Shown: positions 45,141 to 53,419 of the stretch, piece after piece
Layout: every line of letters begins with the position of its first letter
Position numbering within the stretch: the first letter of the stretch is position 1
Origin: Clostridium sp.
GTDB lineage: Bacteria > Bacillota > Clostridia > TANB77 > CAG-508
Length of the DNA stretch: 64,000 nt
NCBI GenBank assembly: GCA_018371855.1
Contig: JAHAKD010000005.1
Coordinates: 89,416 to 153,415, forward strand
Reading direction: 5' to 3'
The notes under the pieces: model-generated
Database searches by the model: none
Seen by the model: only the letters and a program-made list of their open reading frames with translations
Told to the model about the DNA's origin: nothing
Position numbers and translations under genes: made by a program

Positions 45141-45170
45141 TTGATATTAGCATACAATAAAATATAGAAT
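45141..45170 (+). promoter_or_regulatory. Promoter of the hydrolase-murF-ddl operon
   Basis: TTGATA (45141-45146) and TAGAAT (45165-45170) with an 18-base spacer. Predicted transcription starts near 45177, only a few bases before AAGGAG (45184-45189). Confidence 0.5.
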
Positions 45171-45198
45171 AGTAAAAAATAATAAGGAGCTGATTAAT

Positions 45199-45960
45199 AT
45201 AAATATTTTAGGACTAAATATTAATTACATAGAGCAAGGTGAAGGAGATAATGTCTTAATTTTACCTGGTTGGGGAACAGATTATAATGTATATAAAAAT
45301 TTAATAGATAATATTTCTAAATATGCAAAAGTATATTATTTTGATATGCCAGGTTTTGGAAAGTCTGAAGAACCTAAAGAATCATGGAATACAGATAACT
45401 TTATAGAATTAGTAAAAGAATTTATTAAAATAAATAAAATAGATAATATAACATTAATTGGACATTCAAATGGTGGAAGAATTGCAATAAAAATGCTAAG
45501 TGAAGGAAATTTAGAATTTAAAGTAAGAAGGTTAATTTTAATAGGAAGTGCAGGAATAGTTCATAAAAAAACAGCAAGACAAAAGGCAAAGTTGTCTATA
45601 GTAAAATTGGGAAAAAAACTATTAAATACGGGAATTGCAAAAAAAATTGTACCAAATGCGCTAGAAAATTTAAAGAAAAAAATGGGATCAGTAGATTATC
45701 GTAATGCAACACCTGTTATGAGAAATACATTAGTAAAATTAGTGAATGAGGATTTAAAAGATAGATTACAAAAAGTAAATGTTCCAACATTACTATTATG
45801 GGGAGAAAATGATACAGAAACACCATTAGCAGATGCTAAAATTATGGAAAAAGAGATACCAAATGCAGGATTAGTAACTTTTAAAGGTTGTTCTCATTAT
45901 GTATTTTTAGAAATACCTGTACAAATAAATAATATAATTAAAAATTTTATAGGAAAATAA
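45199..45960 (+). CDS. Alpha/beta hydrolase with a non-canonical start
   Basis: An alpha/beta hydrolase of about 253 residues. Motifs are LILPGWGTD (oxyanion hole, before the first ATG), nucleophile elbow GHSNGGR, acid in LLWGENDTETP and histidine in GCSHYVFLE. The first in-frame ATG (45346) would remove the oxyanion-hole strand, so translation must begin earlier; no ATG, GTG or TTG exists upstream in frame. AAGGAG at 45184-45189 points to ATA (45199) or ATT (45193, 45205). I chose 45199. Substrate unknown. It starts an operon with MurF-like and Ddl genes. Confidence 0.75.
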   Translation: MNILGLNINYIEQGEGDNVLILPGWGTDYNVYKNLIDNISKYAKVYYFDMPGFGKSEEPKESWNTDNFIELVKEFIKINKIDNITLIGHSNGGRIAIKMLSEGNLEFKVRRLILIGSAGIVHKKTARQKAKLSIVKLGKKLLNTGIAKKIVPNALENLKKKMGSVDYRNATPVMRNTLVKLVNEDLKDRLQKVNVPTLLLWGENDTETPLADAKIMEKEIPNAGLVTFKGCSHYVFLEIPVQINNIIKNFIGK

Positions 45961-45975
45961 ATTTGGAGGATATTT

Positions 45976-47520
45976 ATGAAGATAATAATTATAATAGAAC
46001 TTATTATAAATTATATATTATTGTTAATATTTAACACACATATGTTACAACTAAATTCATACTTTTTCTTAAAGCATTTTAAATGGATGAGAAAAAATAT
46101 AAAAAAAATAGTATTACAACTAATATTATTAATACCAACTGTATTAACTTATTTTAATAATACATTATTAGACGTACTTGCAATAAGTATTTTAGGAATT
46201 TCAATAATATATAATATTCCAAAAAGAAATTCAAAAATATCATTAAAATATACTGGTAGAGTAAAAAGATTAATATTTACAGATATGATAATATCACTAT
46301 TAATTTTATTTGTTGGAGGAATACGAAATTATATAATAACTAAATTAATAATTATAAATGTATTGGCAAATATGTTAATAATATTATCAAATTTAGTAAA
46401 TCACCCTATAGAAATGTTAGGAAGAAAGAGATATATAAACGATGCAAAAAGAATATTAAGCGAAATGCCAAATTTACTGGTTATAGGAATAACAGGAAGT
46501 TATGGAAAAACCAGTATGAAAAATTTTTTGTATAGTTTATTATCAGAAAAATATGATGTTTTAAAAACTCCAAAAAATTATAATACAACAATGGGAGTTG
46601 TAAAAACTATAAGAGAGGAATTAAAACCAACTCATCAAATATTTTTGTGTGAAATGGGAGCAACAAATGTTGGAGATATTAAAGAAATATGTGATATTGT
46701 AAATCCAAAATTAGGAGTAATTACATCTATAGGTCCACAACACTTAGAAAGTTTTAAAAGCATAGAAAATATAATAAAAACTAAATTTGAATTAGCAGAC
46801 AGCGTAAAACAAAATAATGGAACTATATTTTTAAATTATGATAATGAATATATAAAGAATAAAGAATTAGATATGAACAAGATGACATATGGAGTAAATG
46901 ATAAAGATTTAGATTATAATTCATTTGATTTAGAATCTTCTAATAAAGGATTAAGATTTAAAATTTTAGATAAAGAAACTAATGAAGAAAAAGAATTAAA
47001 AACAAAATTAATAGGAAGGCATAATATTGTAAATATTACGGGGGCAATAGCTGTAGCTGATTATTTAAAAGTTCCAATGAAAAAAATTGCAGTAAAAGTA
47101 AGAGAAATACAAAATGTAAAACATAGGTTAGAACTATTACCAAAAGGTAATATTGCAATAATAGATGATTCGTATAATGCAAACCCAATAAGTTCAAAAT
47201 CAGCGGTTGATACATTAGGAGAATTTAAAGGGATAAAGATAATAGTTACACCAGGTCTTATAGAACTTGGTAAAGAACAAGAAAAATATAATTATGAATT
47301 TGGAAAATACATGGCAGATGTTTGTGATTATATTTTCTTAGTTGGAACAGATAATTACGAAGCCATGATTAAAGGAATAAAGGAAAAAAATTATGATGAG
47401 CAAAAAGTATTTAAGGTGAATTTGCCACAAGAAGCTGTTAGTCAAATTATAAGTTGGAATTTAAAAGAAGAAGTAACAGTTTTATTGGAAAATGATTTGC
47501 CAGATAATTATAATTTATAA
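45976..47520 (+). CDS. MurF-like Mur ligase with an N-terminal membrane domain
   Basis: A 514-residue protein. The first 150 residues contain about five membrane helices in place of the usual MurF substrate domain. The Mur ligase core follows: ATP loop VIGITGSYGKTSMKNF near 175, the central EMGATNVGDIKEICDIV and SIGPQHLESF, and the C-terminal IIDDSYNANPISSKSAVDTL that is diagnostic for MurF. It should add D-Ala-D-Ala to UDP-MurNAc-tripeptide or a related precursor at the membrane. D-Ala-D-Ala ligase follows, which supports this. Confidence 0.85.
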   Translation: MKIIIIIELIINYILLLIFNTHMLQLNSYFFLKHFKWMRKNIKKIVLQLILLIPTVLTYFNNTLLDVLAISILGISIIYNIPKRNSKISLKYTGRVKRLIFTDMIISLLILFVGGIRNYIITKLIIINVLANMLIILSNLVNHPIEMLGRKRYINDAKRILSEMPNLLVIGITGSYGKTSMKNFLYSLLSEKYDVLKTPKNYNTTMGVVKTIREELKPTHQIFLCEMGATNVGDIKEICDIVNPKLGVITSIGPQHLESFKSIENIIKTKFELADSVKQNNGTIFLNYDNEYIKNKELDMNKMTYGVNDKDLDYNSFDLESSNKGLRFKILDKETNEEKELKTKLIGRHNIVNITGAIAVADYLKVPMKKIAVKVREIQNVKHRLELLPKGNIAIIDDSYNANPISSKSAVDTLGEFKGIKIIVTPGLIELGKEQEKYNYEFGKYMADVCDYIFLVGTDNYEAMIKGIKEKNYDEQKVFKVNLPQEAVSQIISWNLKEEVTVLLENDLPDNYNL

Positions 47521-47590
47521 ATATCTTAAGATAAACGACATATTTCATAAAGAGTTTAAATTCATATAAAAAGGAAGGTAGGTAATTTTT

Positions 47591-48784
47591 ATGAAAATTA
47601 AATTAGGAGTTTTCTTTGGTGGAAAGAGTGTAGAACACGAAGTGTCTATAATAACTGCACTTCAAGCTATAGAAAATATGAATAAGGAAAAATATGATAT
47701 TGTACCAATATATATTGCAAAAGATAATAAAATGTATTGTGGAGACTTTGTTGATGATATAAAACAATACACAAATATAGAGAATTTAAAAAGAATAAGT
47801 ACACAAGTAACTCTTTCATTAAAAGATAATAAAACAGTTTTATTAAGAACAAATAAAAAATTTTACGAAAATGAAGTATATGACTATATAGATGTTGCAT
47901 TCCCTATTGTTCATGGTACAAACGTAGAAGATGGTACACTTCAAGGATTTTTAAAAATGTTTAATTTACCATATGTAGGATGTGATGTTACATCATCTGC
48001 AGTTGGAATGGATAAATATGTTTCTAAAACAATTTTAAAAGAAAATAATATCCCTGTTTTAGACTGCAAATGTTATTATAAAAGCGAAGAAGTAGAAGAC
48101 ATAGTAAAAAGTGTTGAAGTTAATATAGAATATCCTGTAATTGTTAAACCAATCAATTTAGGATCAAGTATTGGAATAGTTGTTGCAAAAAATAGAGAAG
48201 AATTAGAAGAGTCAATAGAAGATGCATTTACATATGCAAGAAAGATTTTAATAGAAAAAGCTATAAAGAATTTAAAAGAAGTAAATTGTTCTGTTCTAGG
48301 TGATTACGAAGAATGTAATGCCTCAGAATGCGAAGAATTAGATAAAACATCAGATATTTTATCATATGAAGACAAATATATTTCTGGAGGTAAAAAGACT
48401 GGTGGAGCAAAGCAATCTATGAATGCAGGAGTTTTAAAATTACCAGCAGATATAAGTAAAGAATTAAAAGAAAAGATTCAAACTTTAGCAAAAGAAACAT
48501 TTAAAATATTAGGTTGTACAGGTGTGATTCGTATAGACTTTTTAATTGATGAAGATACAGATAATGTGTATGTAAACGAGGTAAATACTATTCCTGGTTG
48601 TTTATCTTTCCATCTATGGAGAGCAGCAGGAATGGAATATCCAGAGCTATTAGATAAAGAAATCGAATTAGCATTAAAAAGAAATCGTGAAGAAAATAAT
48701 ATGGTATTTTCCTTTGACACAAATGTATTAGAAGGCTACGCAAATGGCGGACTTAAAGGTGGAAAAGGAAAGCTTGAACTATAG
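47591..48784 (+). CDS. ddl: D-alanine--D-alanine ligase
   Basis: An ATP-grasp Ddl of 397 residues, somewhat longer than usual. Motifs are VFFGGKSVEHEVSI, the LPYVGCDVTSSAVGMDKY loop, KPINLGSSIGI (ATP lid) and FLIDEDTDNVYVNEVNTIPG with metal-binding residues. It makes the D-Ala-D-Ala dipeptide for the adjacent MurF-like ligase. An insert around residues 235-265 (CNASECEELDKT) and a glycine-rich tail account for the extra length. Its TAG stop is part of a dispersed palindrome. Confidence 0.94.
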   Translation: MKIKLGVFFGGKSVEHEVSIITALQAIENMNKEKYDIVPIYIAKDNKMYCGDFVDDIKQYTNIENLKRISTQVTLSLKDNKTVLLRTNKKFYENEVYDYIDVAFPIVHGTNVEDGTLQGFLKMFNLPYVGCDVTSSAVGMDKYVSKTILKENNIPVLDCKCYYKSEEVEDIVKSVEVNIEYPVIVKPINLGSSIGIVVAKNREELEESIEDAFTYARKILIEKAIKNLKEVNCSVLGDYEECNASECEELDKTSDILSYEDKYISGGKKTGGAKQSMNAGVLKLPADISKELKEKIQTLAKETFKILGCTGVIRIDFLIDEDTDNVYVNEVNTIPGCLSFHLWRAAGMEYPELLDKEIELALKRNREENNMVFSFDTNVLEGYANGGLKGGKGKLEL

Positions 48785-48804
48785 GGATGGAGCTTAAAGT
48801 TCAA
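48774..48804 (+). repeat. Dispersed palindrome on the ddl stop codon
   Basis: TTGAACT and AGTTCAA arms enclose ATAGGGATGGAGCTTAA; the ddl stop lies inside. Related to the palindromes at 8593 and 12869. Confidence 0.45.
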
Positions 48805-48815
48805 ATTTTATGTAA

Positions 48816-48855
48816 CTCTCATTATTACTGTAAAAGGTAATAAAGGGAGCTTTTT
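48816..48855 (+). terminator. Terminator of the hydrolase-murF-ddl operon
   Basis: CTCTCATTATTAC pairs imperfectly with GTAATAAAGGGAG around TGTAAAAG, followed by C and T5. Confidence 0.65.
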
Positions 48856-48935
48856 GTTTTAAATTAAACAGTTGCTAAATTGCCTTATAGGTTGTATTAT
48901 TATATGAATATATTTTTTTTATAAAGAGGTATAGA

Positions 48936-49826
48936 ATGATTTTAAATGTAAGTGGAAGAACAGATATAGTAGCTTTTTACACAGAATGGTTTATGAACAG
49001 ATATAGGGAAGGTTTTTTTGATGTAAGAAATCCATTTTATAATAAACAAGTTAGTAGAATATATGTGGAAGATGTTGATGCAATCATGTTTTGTACCAAA
49101 AATCCAATGCCAATAATTCCATATTTAAATGAGATAGGAAAGCCAATATTATTTCATGTTACTTTAACTCCATATAAAAGTGATATTGAACCAGGTGTTC
49201 CAGATAAAAGAAAAATAGTAGAAGCAATTAAAGAGATTTCGAAGATAGTAGGAATAGATAACATATATGTAAGATATGATCCAATATTTATAAGTGATAA
49301 ATACACTATAGAATATCATATAAAAGCATTTAATCACTTATGCGAGTTATTAAATGGATATATAAAGCATTTCATTATATCATTTATAGATGATTATAAA
49401 AATGTTAGAAATAATTATAAATTTTTAAGATTAAAAGAGTTTAAAAAAAGTGATTATGAAGCAATAGGAAAGAATTTTAGTAAGAGTGCCAAAGAAAACG
49501 GAATGACTGTACAAACTTGTTTTGAAGAAAGGAACTTGGTGGAATATGGCTTTATACAAGCAGATTGTTTAGGAAAAGAATTAGCAGAAAGACTTACTGG
49601 CAAAACTAAATTCAAAAAATGGAAAGCACGTAATGGCGGAAAGTGTAATTGTGTAGAAATGGTAGATATAGGTGCATATAATACGTGTAAGCATTTTTGC
49701 AAATATTGTTATGCAAATTATGATGAAAAAATTGTAGCAGAAAATAGTAAATTACATGATGTACATTCATCTTTATTAATAGGCAAACTAGCAGAGGACG
49801 ATATAATTAAAAGAAGAAAAAATTAA
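48936..49826 (+). CDS. DUF1848 family protein, probable Fe-S protein
   Basis: A 296-residue protein that matches DUF1848 along its length: VSGRTDIVAFYTEWFMNR, IMFCTKNPMP, YVRYDPIF, ISFIDDY and TCFEERNL. Near the C-terminus is a cysteine cluster (CNCVEMVDIGAYNTCKHFCKYC) able to hold an iron-sulfur cluster. The barrel-like order of conserved strands and the cluster suggest a radical-enzyme relation, which is inference. It stands alone before the sigma/anti-sigma pair. Confidence 0.85.
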   Translation: MILNVSGRTDIVAFYTEWFMNRYREGFFDVRNPFYNKQVSRIYVEDVDAIMFCTKNPMPIIPYLNEIGKPILFHVTLTPYKSDIEPGVPDKRKIVEAIKEISKIVGIDNIYVRYDPIFISDKYTIEYHIKAFNHLCELLNGYIKHFIISFIDDYKNVRNNYKFLRLKEFKKSDYEAIGKNFSKSAKENGMTVQTCFEERNLVEYGFIQADCLGKELAERLTGKTKFKKWKARNGGKCNCVEMVDIGAYNTCKHFCKYCYANYDEKIVAENSKLHDVHSSLLIGKLAEDDIIKRRKN

Positions 49827-49881
49827 AAAATATGTAACAAAAATAAAGTTTTTAGCACTAATAAAATGAAAGGGGGAAATT

Positions 49882-50379
49882 ATGCAGGATATAGAAGAGA
49901 TTTATAACAATTATGCTCAAATAGTATATAAATACATATTCTGCTTAACCAAAAATAAAGAATTAAGTGAAGATATAGTACAAGAAACTTTCTTAGTAGC
50001 TGTTAAAAACATAAATAAATTTAGAGGAGAAAGTAAAATTTCTACATGGTTGTGTCAAATTGCGAAATTTATTTTATATAAAGATATAAGAAAAAAAGAA
50101 AAGCAAAAAAATATATCTTTAGAAGATGTAGAAAATGAATTAATAACAGAAAATTCACTAGAAGAAAAAATATTTTTACAAGAGGATAAGCTAGATTTAT
50201 TAAAGAAAATTCAAAAGCTAAATGATGAAACAAAAAGCGTAATGTATTTAAAATTATTAGGTGGGCTAAAAAATGAGGAAATAGCAGAAGTAATGAATAA
50301 AACACCAAATTGGGTAAGAGTTACATATTTTAGGGGAAAACAAAAAATAAAGGAGGATAAAGATGAAAAACGAATGTGA
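49882..50379 (+). CDS. ECF-type RNA polymerase sigma factor (second pair)
   Basis: A 165-residue sigma-70 family protein with region 2 (YKYIFCLTKNKELSEDIVQE, STWLCQIAKFILYKD) and region 4 (NEEIAEVMNKTPNWVRVTYF). It is paralogous to the one at 3435-3926: the same TKNxELSE, WLCxIAK and WxRxTxxRxK motifs occur in both. It is followed by its anti-sigma gene with a 17-base overlap, the same as in the first pair. GGGGG precedes the ATG. Confidence 0.92.
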   Translation: MQDIEEIYNNYAQIVYKYIFCLTKNKELSEDIVQETFLVAVKNINKFRGESKISTWLCQIAKFILYKDIRKKEKQKNISLEDVENELITENSLEEKIFLQEDKLDLLKKIQKLNDETKSVMYLKLLGGLKNEEIAEVMNKTPNWVRVTYFRGKQKIKEDKDEKRM

Positions 50380-51025
50380 TATCGTTCAAGATTTATTATT
50401 TAGTTATAAAGATGGATGCTTAAAACAGGGATCAAAAGAATTTGTGGAAAAACATTTAAAAAAATGTGAGAATTGTGCAAAAGTATATTCAGAAATGAAC
50501 AATGAAGAAGAGCAATCTGATATTACAAAAGATGAAATTGATTATTTAAAAAAGATAAAAAAGAAGATGAAAAAGAAAACTAAAATTATTATAGCAATTT
50601 CTATTATATTAAGTATTTTGATTGTTTTTAACATTGCTATATTTGTTAATTATAATAAATATGTAAGTGAAATGACAATTTATTTGGAAGATTCTATAAC
50701 AGTAGAAGAAAGACAAAAAATAGAAAATACAATAAAAGAAGTAGATAAAAATGCAGAAATAACATATAAATCAAAAGAGGATGCATTAAATAATATGAAA
50801 GAAAAATTTGCAGACAAATCAGAATTATTAGCAGGATATGAGGATAATAATATATTTTCAGCATATTATGAAGTGAATTCAAATAAAAAAGCGATTGAAG
50901 AGATGGACGCAAAACTTAGTACTAATAAAAAAATAAAGCATATAAGTAGTCGTAAAGGCGGAAATCCATATGAATTGTTTTTTATGCAATATATATATAT
51001 TCCATTAACAGGAAAAAATAAATAA
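50363..51025 (+). CDS. Anti-sigma factor with an FtsX-ECD-like outer domain
   Basis: A 220-residue single-pass protein. The N-terminus has the zinc anti-sigma motif C5...H31-x3-C35-x2-C38, and a membrane helix spans about 74-95. The outer domain (about 104-195) reads like the extracellular domain of FtsX: MTIYLEDSITVEERQKIE, ITYKSKEDALNNMKEKF, ELLAGYEDNNIFSAYYEV, with a final ISSRKGG. In FtsX that domain recruits peptidoglycan hydrolases. The protein could thus report cell-wall or division state to the sigma factor; this is inference. Confidence 0.8.
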   Translation: MKNECDIVQDLLFSYKDGCLKQGSKEFVEKHLKKCENCAKVYSEMNNEEEQSDITKDEIDYLKKIKKKMKKKTKIIIAISIILSILIVFNIAIFVNYNKYVSEMTIYLEDSITVEERQKIENTIKEVDKNAEITYKSKEDALNNMKEKFADKSELLAGYEDNNIFSAYYEVNSNKKAIEEMDAKLSTNKKIKHISSRKGGNPYELFFMQYIYIPLTGKNK

Positions 51026-51028
51026 AGT

Positions 51029-51079
51029 AACGCCCCTCTACACAGAAAGAAATTTATTTCTTGTGTAGAGGGGCGTTTT
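51029..51079. terminator. Long bidirectional terminator
   Basis: AACGCCCCTCTACACA pairs with TGTGTAGAGGGGCGTT; an inner AAAGAAA/TTTATTTCT stem extends it. It lies between the anti-sigma and RelA-like genes, which converge. Confidence 0.85.
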
Positions 51080-51087
51080 ACGAGACC

Positions 51088-52041
51088 TTAAGCAACATAG
51101 AAGTTGTTGAATGGATCTCGTATAGTTTCTTGTAAACCGATTAGATCTAGTGTTTTACCATTCTCAGAATAGTACGAGTCCAGTTTGACCTTTTCTGGGT
51201 CAAATACAACCTTTATAGCAGCTTGTCTTTTTTCTTCAGCCTCCTTTTCCTCCGGAGTAACTTTGCTTTCATCAATTCCATATCGCTCATCTTTATGGAG
51301 CATATGAGTTGAAATGTACTCTGCATGGAAGTGACTGGCAAAAGTTCTTAGCTGAACTTCAATTGTTAATCCAGTCTTGGTAAGAAAGACCATGTGAAGT
51401 GCCTGGTAGCCTTTCTTTTTTGGTGCAATGAAGTAATCCTTTACATACTTCGTGTATTCCGGATAAATTAGACCTTTTTGAGGAACAAATATTTTCGGAA
51501 AGAGTTCAGGATTAAAGCCAAGTCCGTTTGCTGGTGAAGGCTTTATCAACTGATAATCCTTTCTAATAACGAAGAATGCGATGACTTTGTTAGCAACATC
51601 ATAGAGTTGCTTAATCGATTCCTCATCGTCATAACGCTTAGTTCCAACGATAAGCCTAAATCCTAATTCATCATTTATTGAGTAAGGATCTAAGCCATCA
51701 TAGATGAAACTTCGAACTTTTTCAAGTAATGCTACATAGTTCTTTAGCCTACCAGATATAGAGCATGGAACCTTCAAACTGGACAAGAATCGTTTCAGTT
51801 CGATAATTTCTTTTTCGAGCTCTGATAAAGATTCATAGTTGTAGTACTTGGTCAAGTAATTTGCAAGCTTTGTGTGATACATATCCAGATAATTCGGGAT
51901 GAATGTATTCCCACGAAGCTTGTCTGCTTCGCTCATTACTTTATCCAAATACAGGCGTTGAACTTGCACTAGGCTACCAACACCCCGGTATAGGATTGGA
52001 GCAACATCTGGAAACCAGATGTTTTGTTTTTCGTTGGACAT
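51088..52041 (-). CDS. RelA/SpoT synthetase-domain protein
   Basis: A 317-residue protein with a single (p)ppGpp synthetase-type domain and no HD hydrolase or regulatory domains. The key residues are present: SISGRLKNYVALLEK (basic ATP site), INDELGFRLIV (metal-binding aspartate), DYFIAPKKKGYQALH (guanine-stacking tyrosine) and TIEVQLRTFASHFHAE (catalytic glutamate). It is thus predicted to transfer pyrophosphate from ATP to GDP/GTP or another nucleotide or RNA. Codon use is less AT-rich than neighbours, which suggests transfer. The ATG at 52041 follows AAGGAGG. Confidence 0.85.
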   Translation of the reverse strand: MSNEKQNIWFPDVAPILYRGVGSLVQVQRLYLDKVMSEADKLRGNTFIPNYLDMYHTKLANYLTKYYNYESLSELEKEIIELKRFLSSLKVPCSISGRLKNYVALLEKVRSFIYDGLDPYSINDELGFRLIVGTKRYDDEESIKQLYDVANKVIAFFVIRKDYQLIKPSPANGLGFNPELFPKIFVPQKGLIYPEYTKYVKDYFIAPKKKGYQALHMVFLTKTGLTIEVQLRTFASHFHAEYISTHMLHKDERYGIDESKVTPEEKEAEEKRQAAIKVVFDPEKVKLDSYYSENGKTLDLIGLQETIRDPFNNFYVA

Positions 52042-52259
52042 AAATTGTCCTCCTTTCTTCTGCATTATAGTGTCTATATATTATATCACATTTACATAAA
52101 AAAGTAAAAAAATTGAAAAATTAGCATCATTAGGTGATAAACATAAATATTTAAATTAATATAATGTAAATATTGTTATAGATTATTATGTAAAAATATG
52201 GTAAAATATTTTTGATAACTTGTTGACCACAGCACAGAATAAGATAGAGAGGTACAAAT

Positions 52260-52562
52260 ATGAAGTTCAAAAATGAATCAATCAAAAGAATGTGGAAGCA
52301 AACAGAACCAAGCACTGCAAAATCATTTGCAGAGATATGGGCAACAGAATTGGAAGTGCTACTTATCGAAAACGAAAATGCCGGTCTTGAAGATGTGGCT
52401 TTTCGGGCTTTTAATGTTAGTTTGAAAAAGGCAGACAAGGAAAATCTTAAGATAGGAGGCACCGAAGAATATGCTGCACTTGGGCTTTTAGGACAGTATT
52501 GGTACATGGGCAATGAACTGTACCAATTGTGGACAGAAGGAAGTATAATACCGAACGAGTAA
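52260..52562 (+). CDS. Unknown 100-residue protein with foreign codon use
   Basis: A soluble protein, not recognised. It is mostly helical (FKNESIKRMWKQTEPSTAKS, IWATELEVLLIENENAG), with a C-terminal ALGLLGQYWYMGNELYQLW segment. Codon use resembles the RelA-like gene that diverges 218 bases away; an antitoxin role is possible but without direct support, since they are not in one operon. AGAGAGG precedes the ATG and a strong terminator follows. Confidence 0.65.
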   Translation: MKFKNESIKRMWKQTEPSTAKSFAEIWATELEVLLIENENAGLEDVAFRAFNVSLKKADKENLKIGGTEEYAALGLLGQYWYMGNELYQLWTEGSIIPNE

Positions 52563-52568
52563 TATAAT

Positions 52569-52600
52569 AAGGAGAGCACATTAACCAGTGCTCTCCTTAT
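52569..52600 (+). terminator. Intrinsic terminator
   Basis: AAGGAGAGCAC pairs perfectly with GTGCTCTCCTT around ATTAACCA. Confidence 0.7.
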
Positions 52601-52663
52601 TGTGTGTAATAATGTATTTATGAAATACTAATATTGCAATAAAAAAATAAGTATACCCCTATA

Positions 52664-52691
52664 TTGACTAAATACCTATATAGGGTATATT
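52664..52691 (+). promoter_or_regulatory. csoR promoter with CsoR-type operator
   Basis: TTGACT (52664-52669) and TATATT (52686-52691) are 16 bases apart. An inverted repeat ATACCTATATAGGGTAT (52672-52688) fills the spacer; a related ATACCCCTATAT lies just upstream (52653). These resemble CsoR operators, so copper should derepress the operon. Confidence 0.65.
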
Positions 52692-52711
52692 ATATATCAA
52701 GAGGTGGTCGA

Positions 52712-53011
52712 ATGAATAAAGAGTGTTGCAACAACAAAAAGACAGTAAGAAGCGAAGACGAAAAGAAAATAATAAATAATAGATTAAATAGAATAGAGGG
52801 GCAAGTTAAAGGCATAAAAAATATGGTGGCAGAAGATAGATATTGTAATGATATATTAATACAATTATCTGCAATAGAAAGCTCAATAAAAAGTTTATCT
52901 ATGCATATATTAGAAAATCACTTATATTCATGTATTACAGATAGTATAGAAAAAAATGATACAGAAGTAATAGATGAACTTATGAGTTTGTTTAAAAGAT
53001 TTAATAAATAA
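52712..53011 (+). CDS. csoR: CsoR-family copper-sensing repressor
   Basis: A 99-residue all-helical protein of the CsoR/RcnR family. The copper ligands C-H-C are placed as in CsoR: YCNDILIQLSA, then SMHILENHLYSC. The N-terminal CCNN is extra. ATG at 52712 follows GAGGTGG; the longer frame starting at 52664 would begin inside the promoter. It is followed by copZ-like and copA genes, the standard copper-resistance set. Confidence 0.92.
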   Translation: MNKECCNNKKTVRSEDEKKIINNRLNRIEGQVKGIKNMVAEDRYCNDILIQLSAIESSIKSLSMHILENHLYSCITDSIEKNDTEVIDELMSLFKRFNK

Positions 53012-53065
53012 AAGATTAAGTACTAAGTTGTTTAAAATTATCAAAATATATAAGGAGGAATAAAA

Positions 53066-53269
53066 ATGAATGAAATTATTTTAAATGTAGAAGGTATGAT
53101 GTGCGGTGGATGCGAAAAAAGAATAGAAAATGCATTAGGAAAAGTTAAAAATATAAAAAATGTAAAAGCAAACCACGAAGATGGAACAGTAAAAATAGAA
53201 AGTAAAAAAGAAGTAGATATGCCTGTAGTTAAAGAAAAAATAGAAAATTTAGGATTTAAAGTAAAATAG
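53066..53269 (+). CDS. copZ: Copper chaperone, HMA domain
   Basis: A 67-residue heavy-metal-associated domain with the metal motif GMMCGGCEKRIE (CxxC) and the ferredoxin-like ending. It carries Cu(I) to the adjacent P-type ATPase. GGAGG precedes the ATG. The CGGC form is slightly unusual in having two glycines. Confidence 0.9.
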   Translation: MNEIILNVEGMMCGGCEKRIENALGKVKNIKNVKANHEDGTVKIESKKEVDMPVVKEKIENLGFKVK

Positions 53270-53308
53270 AAAATAGGAAAACAGAAAAATAGGAAAATAG
53301 GAAAATAG

Positions 53309-53395
53309 GAACGTTGTTAAAATCCCGAATTAAATATCTGTATAAATTTTAATAGGGATTTTAGCAACGTCCCCAAATCCCGACAAAATCCCTAT
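53309..53395 (+). repeat. Inverted pair of GGAACGTT-type repeats between copZ and copA
   Basis: GAACGTTGTTAAAATCCCG (53309-53327) and its near reverse complement (TAGGGATTTTAGCAACGTCC, 53353-53372) can form a long hairpin; AAATCCCGACAAAATCCCTAT (two parts) continues to 53395. It lies between the two copper genes. Confidence 0.65.
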
Positions 53396-53419
53396 ATTCA
53401 AATCTCGAAGGAGTAAAAT

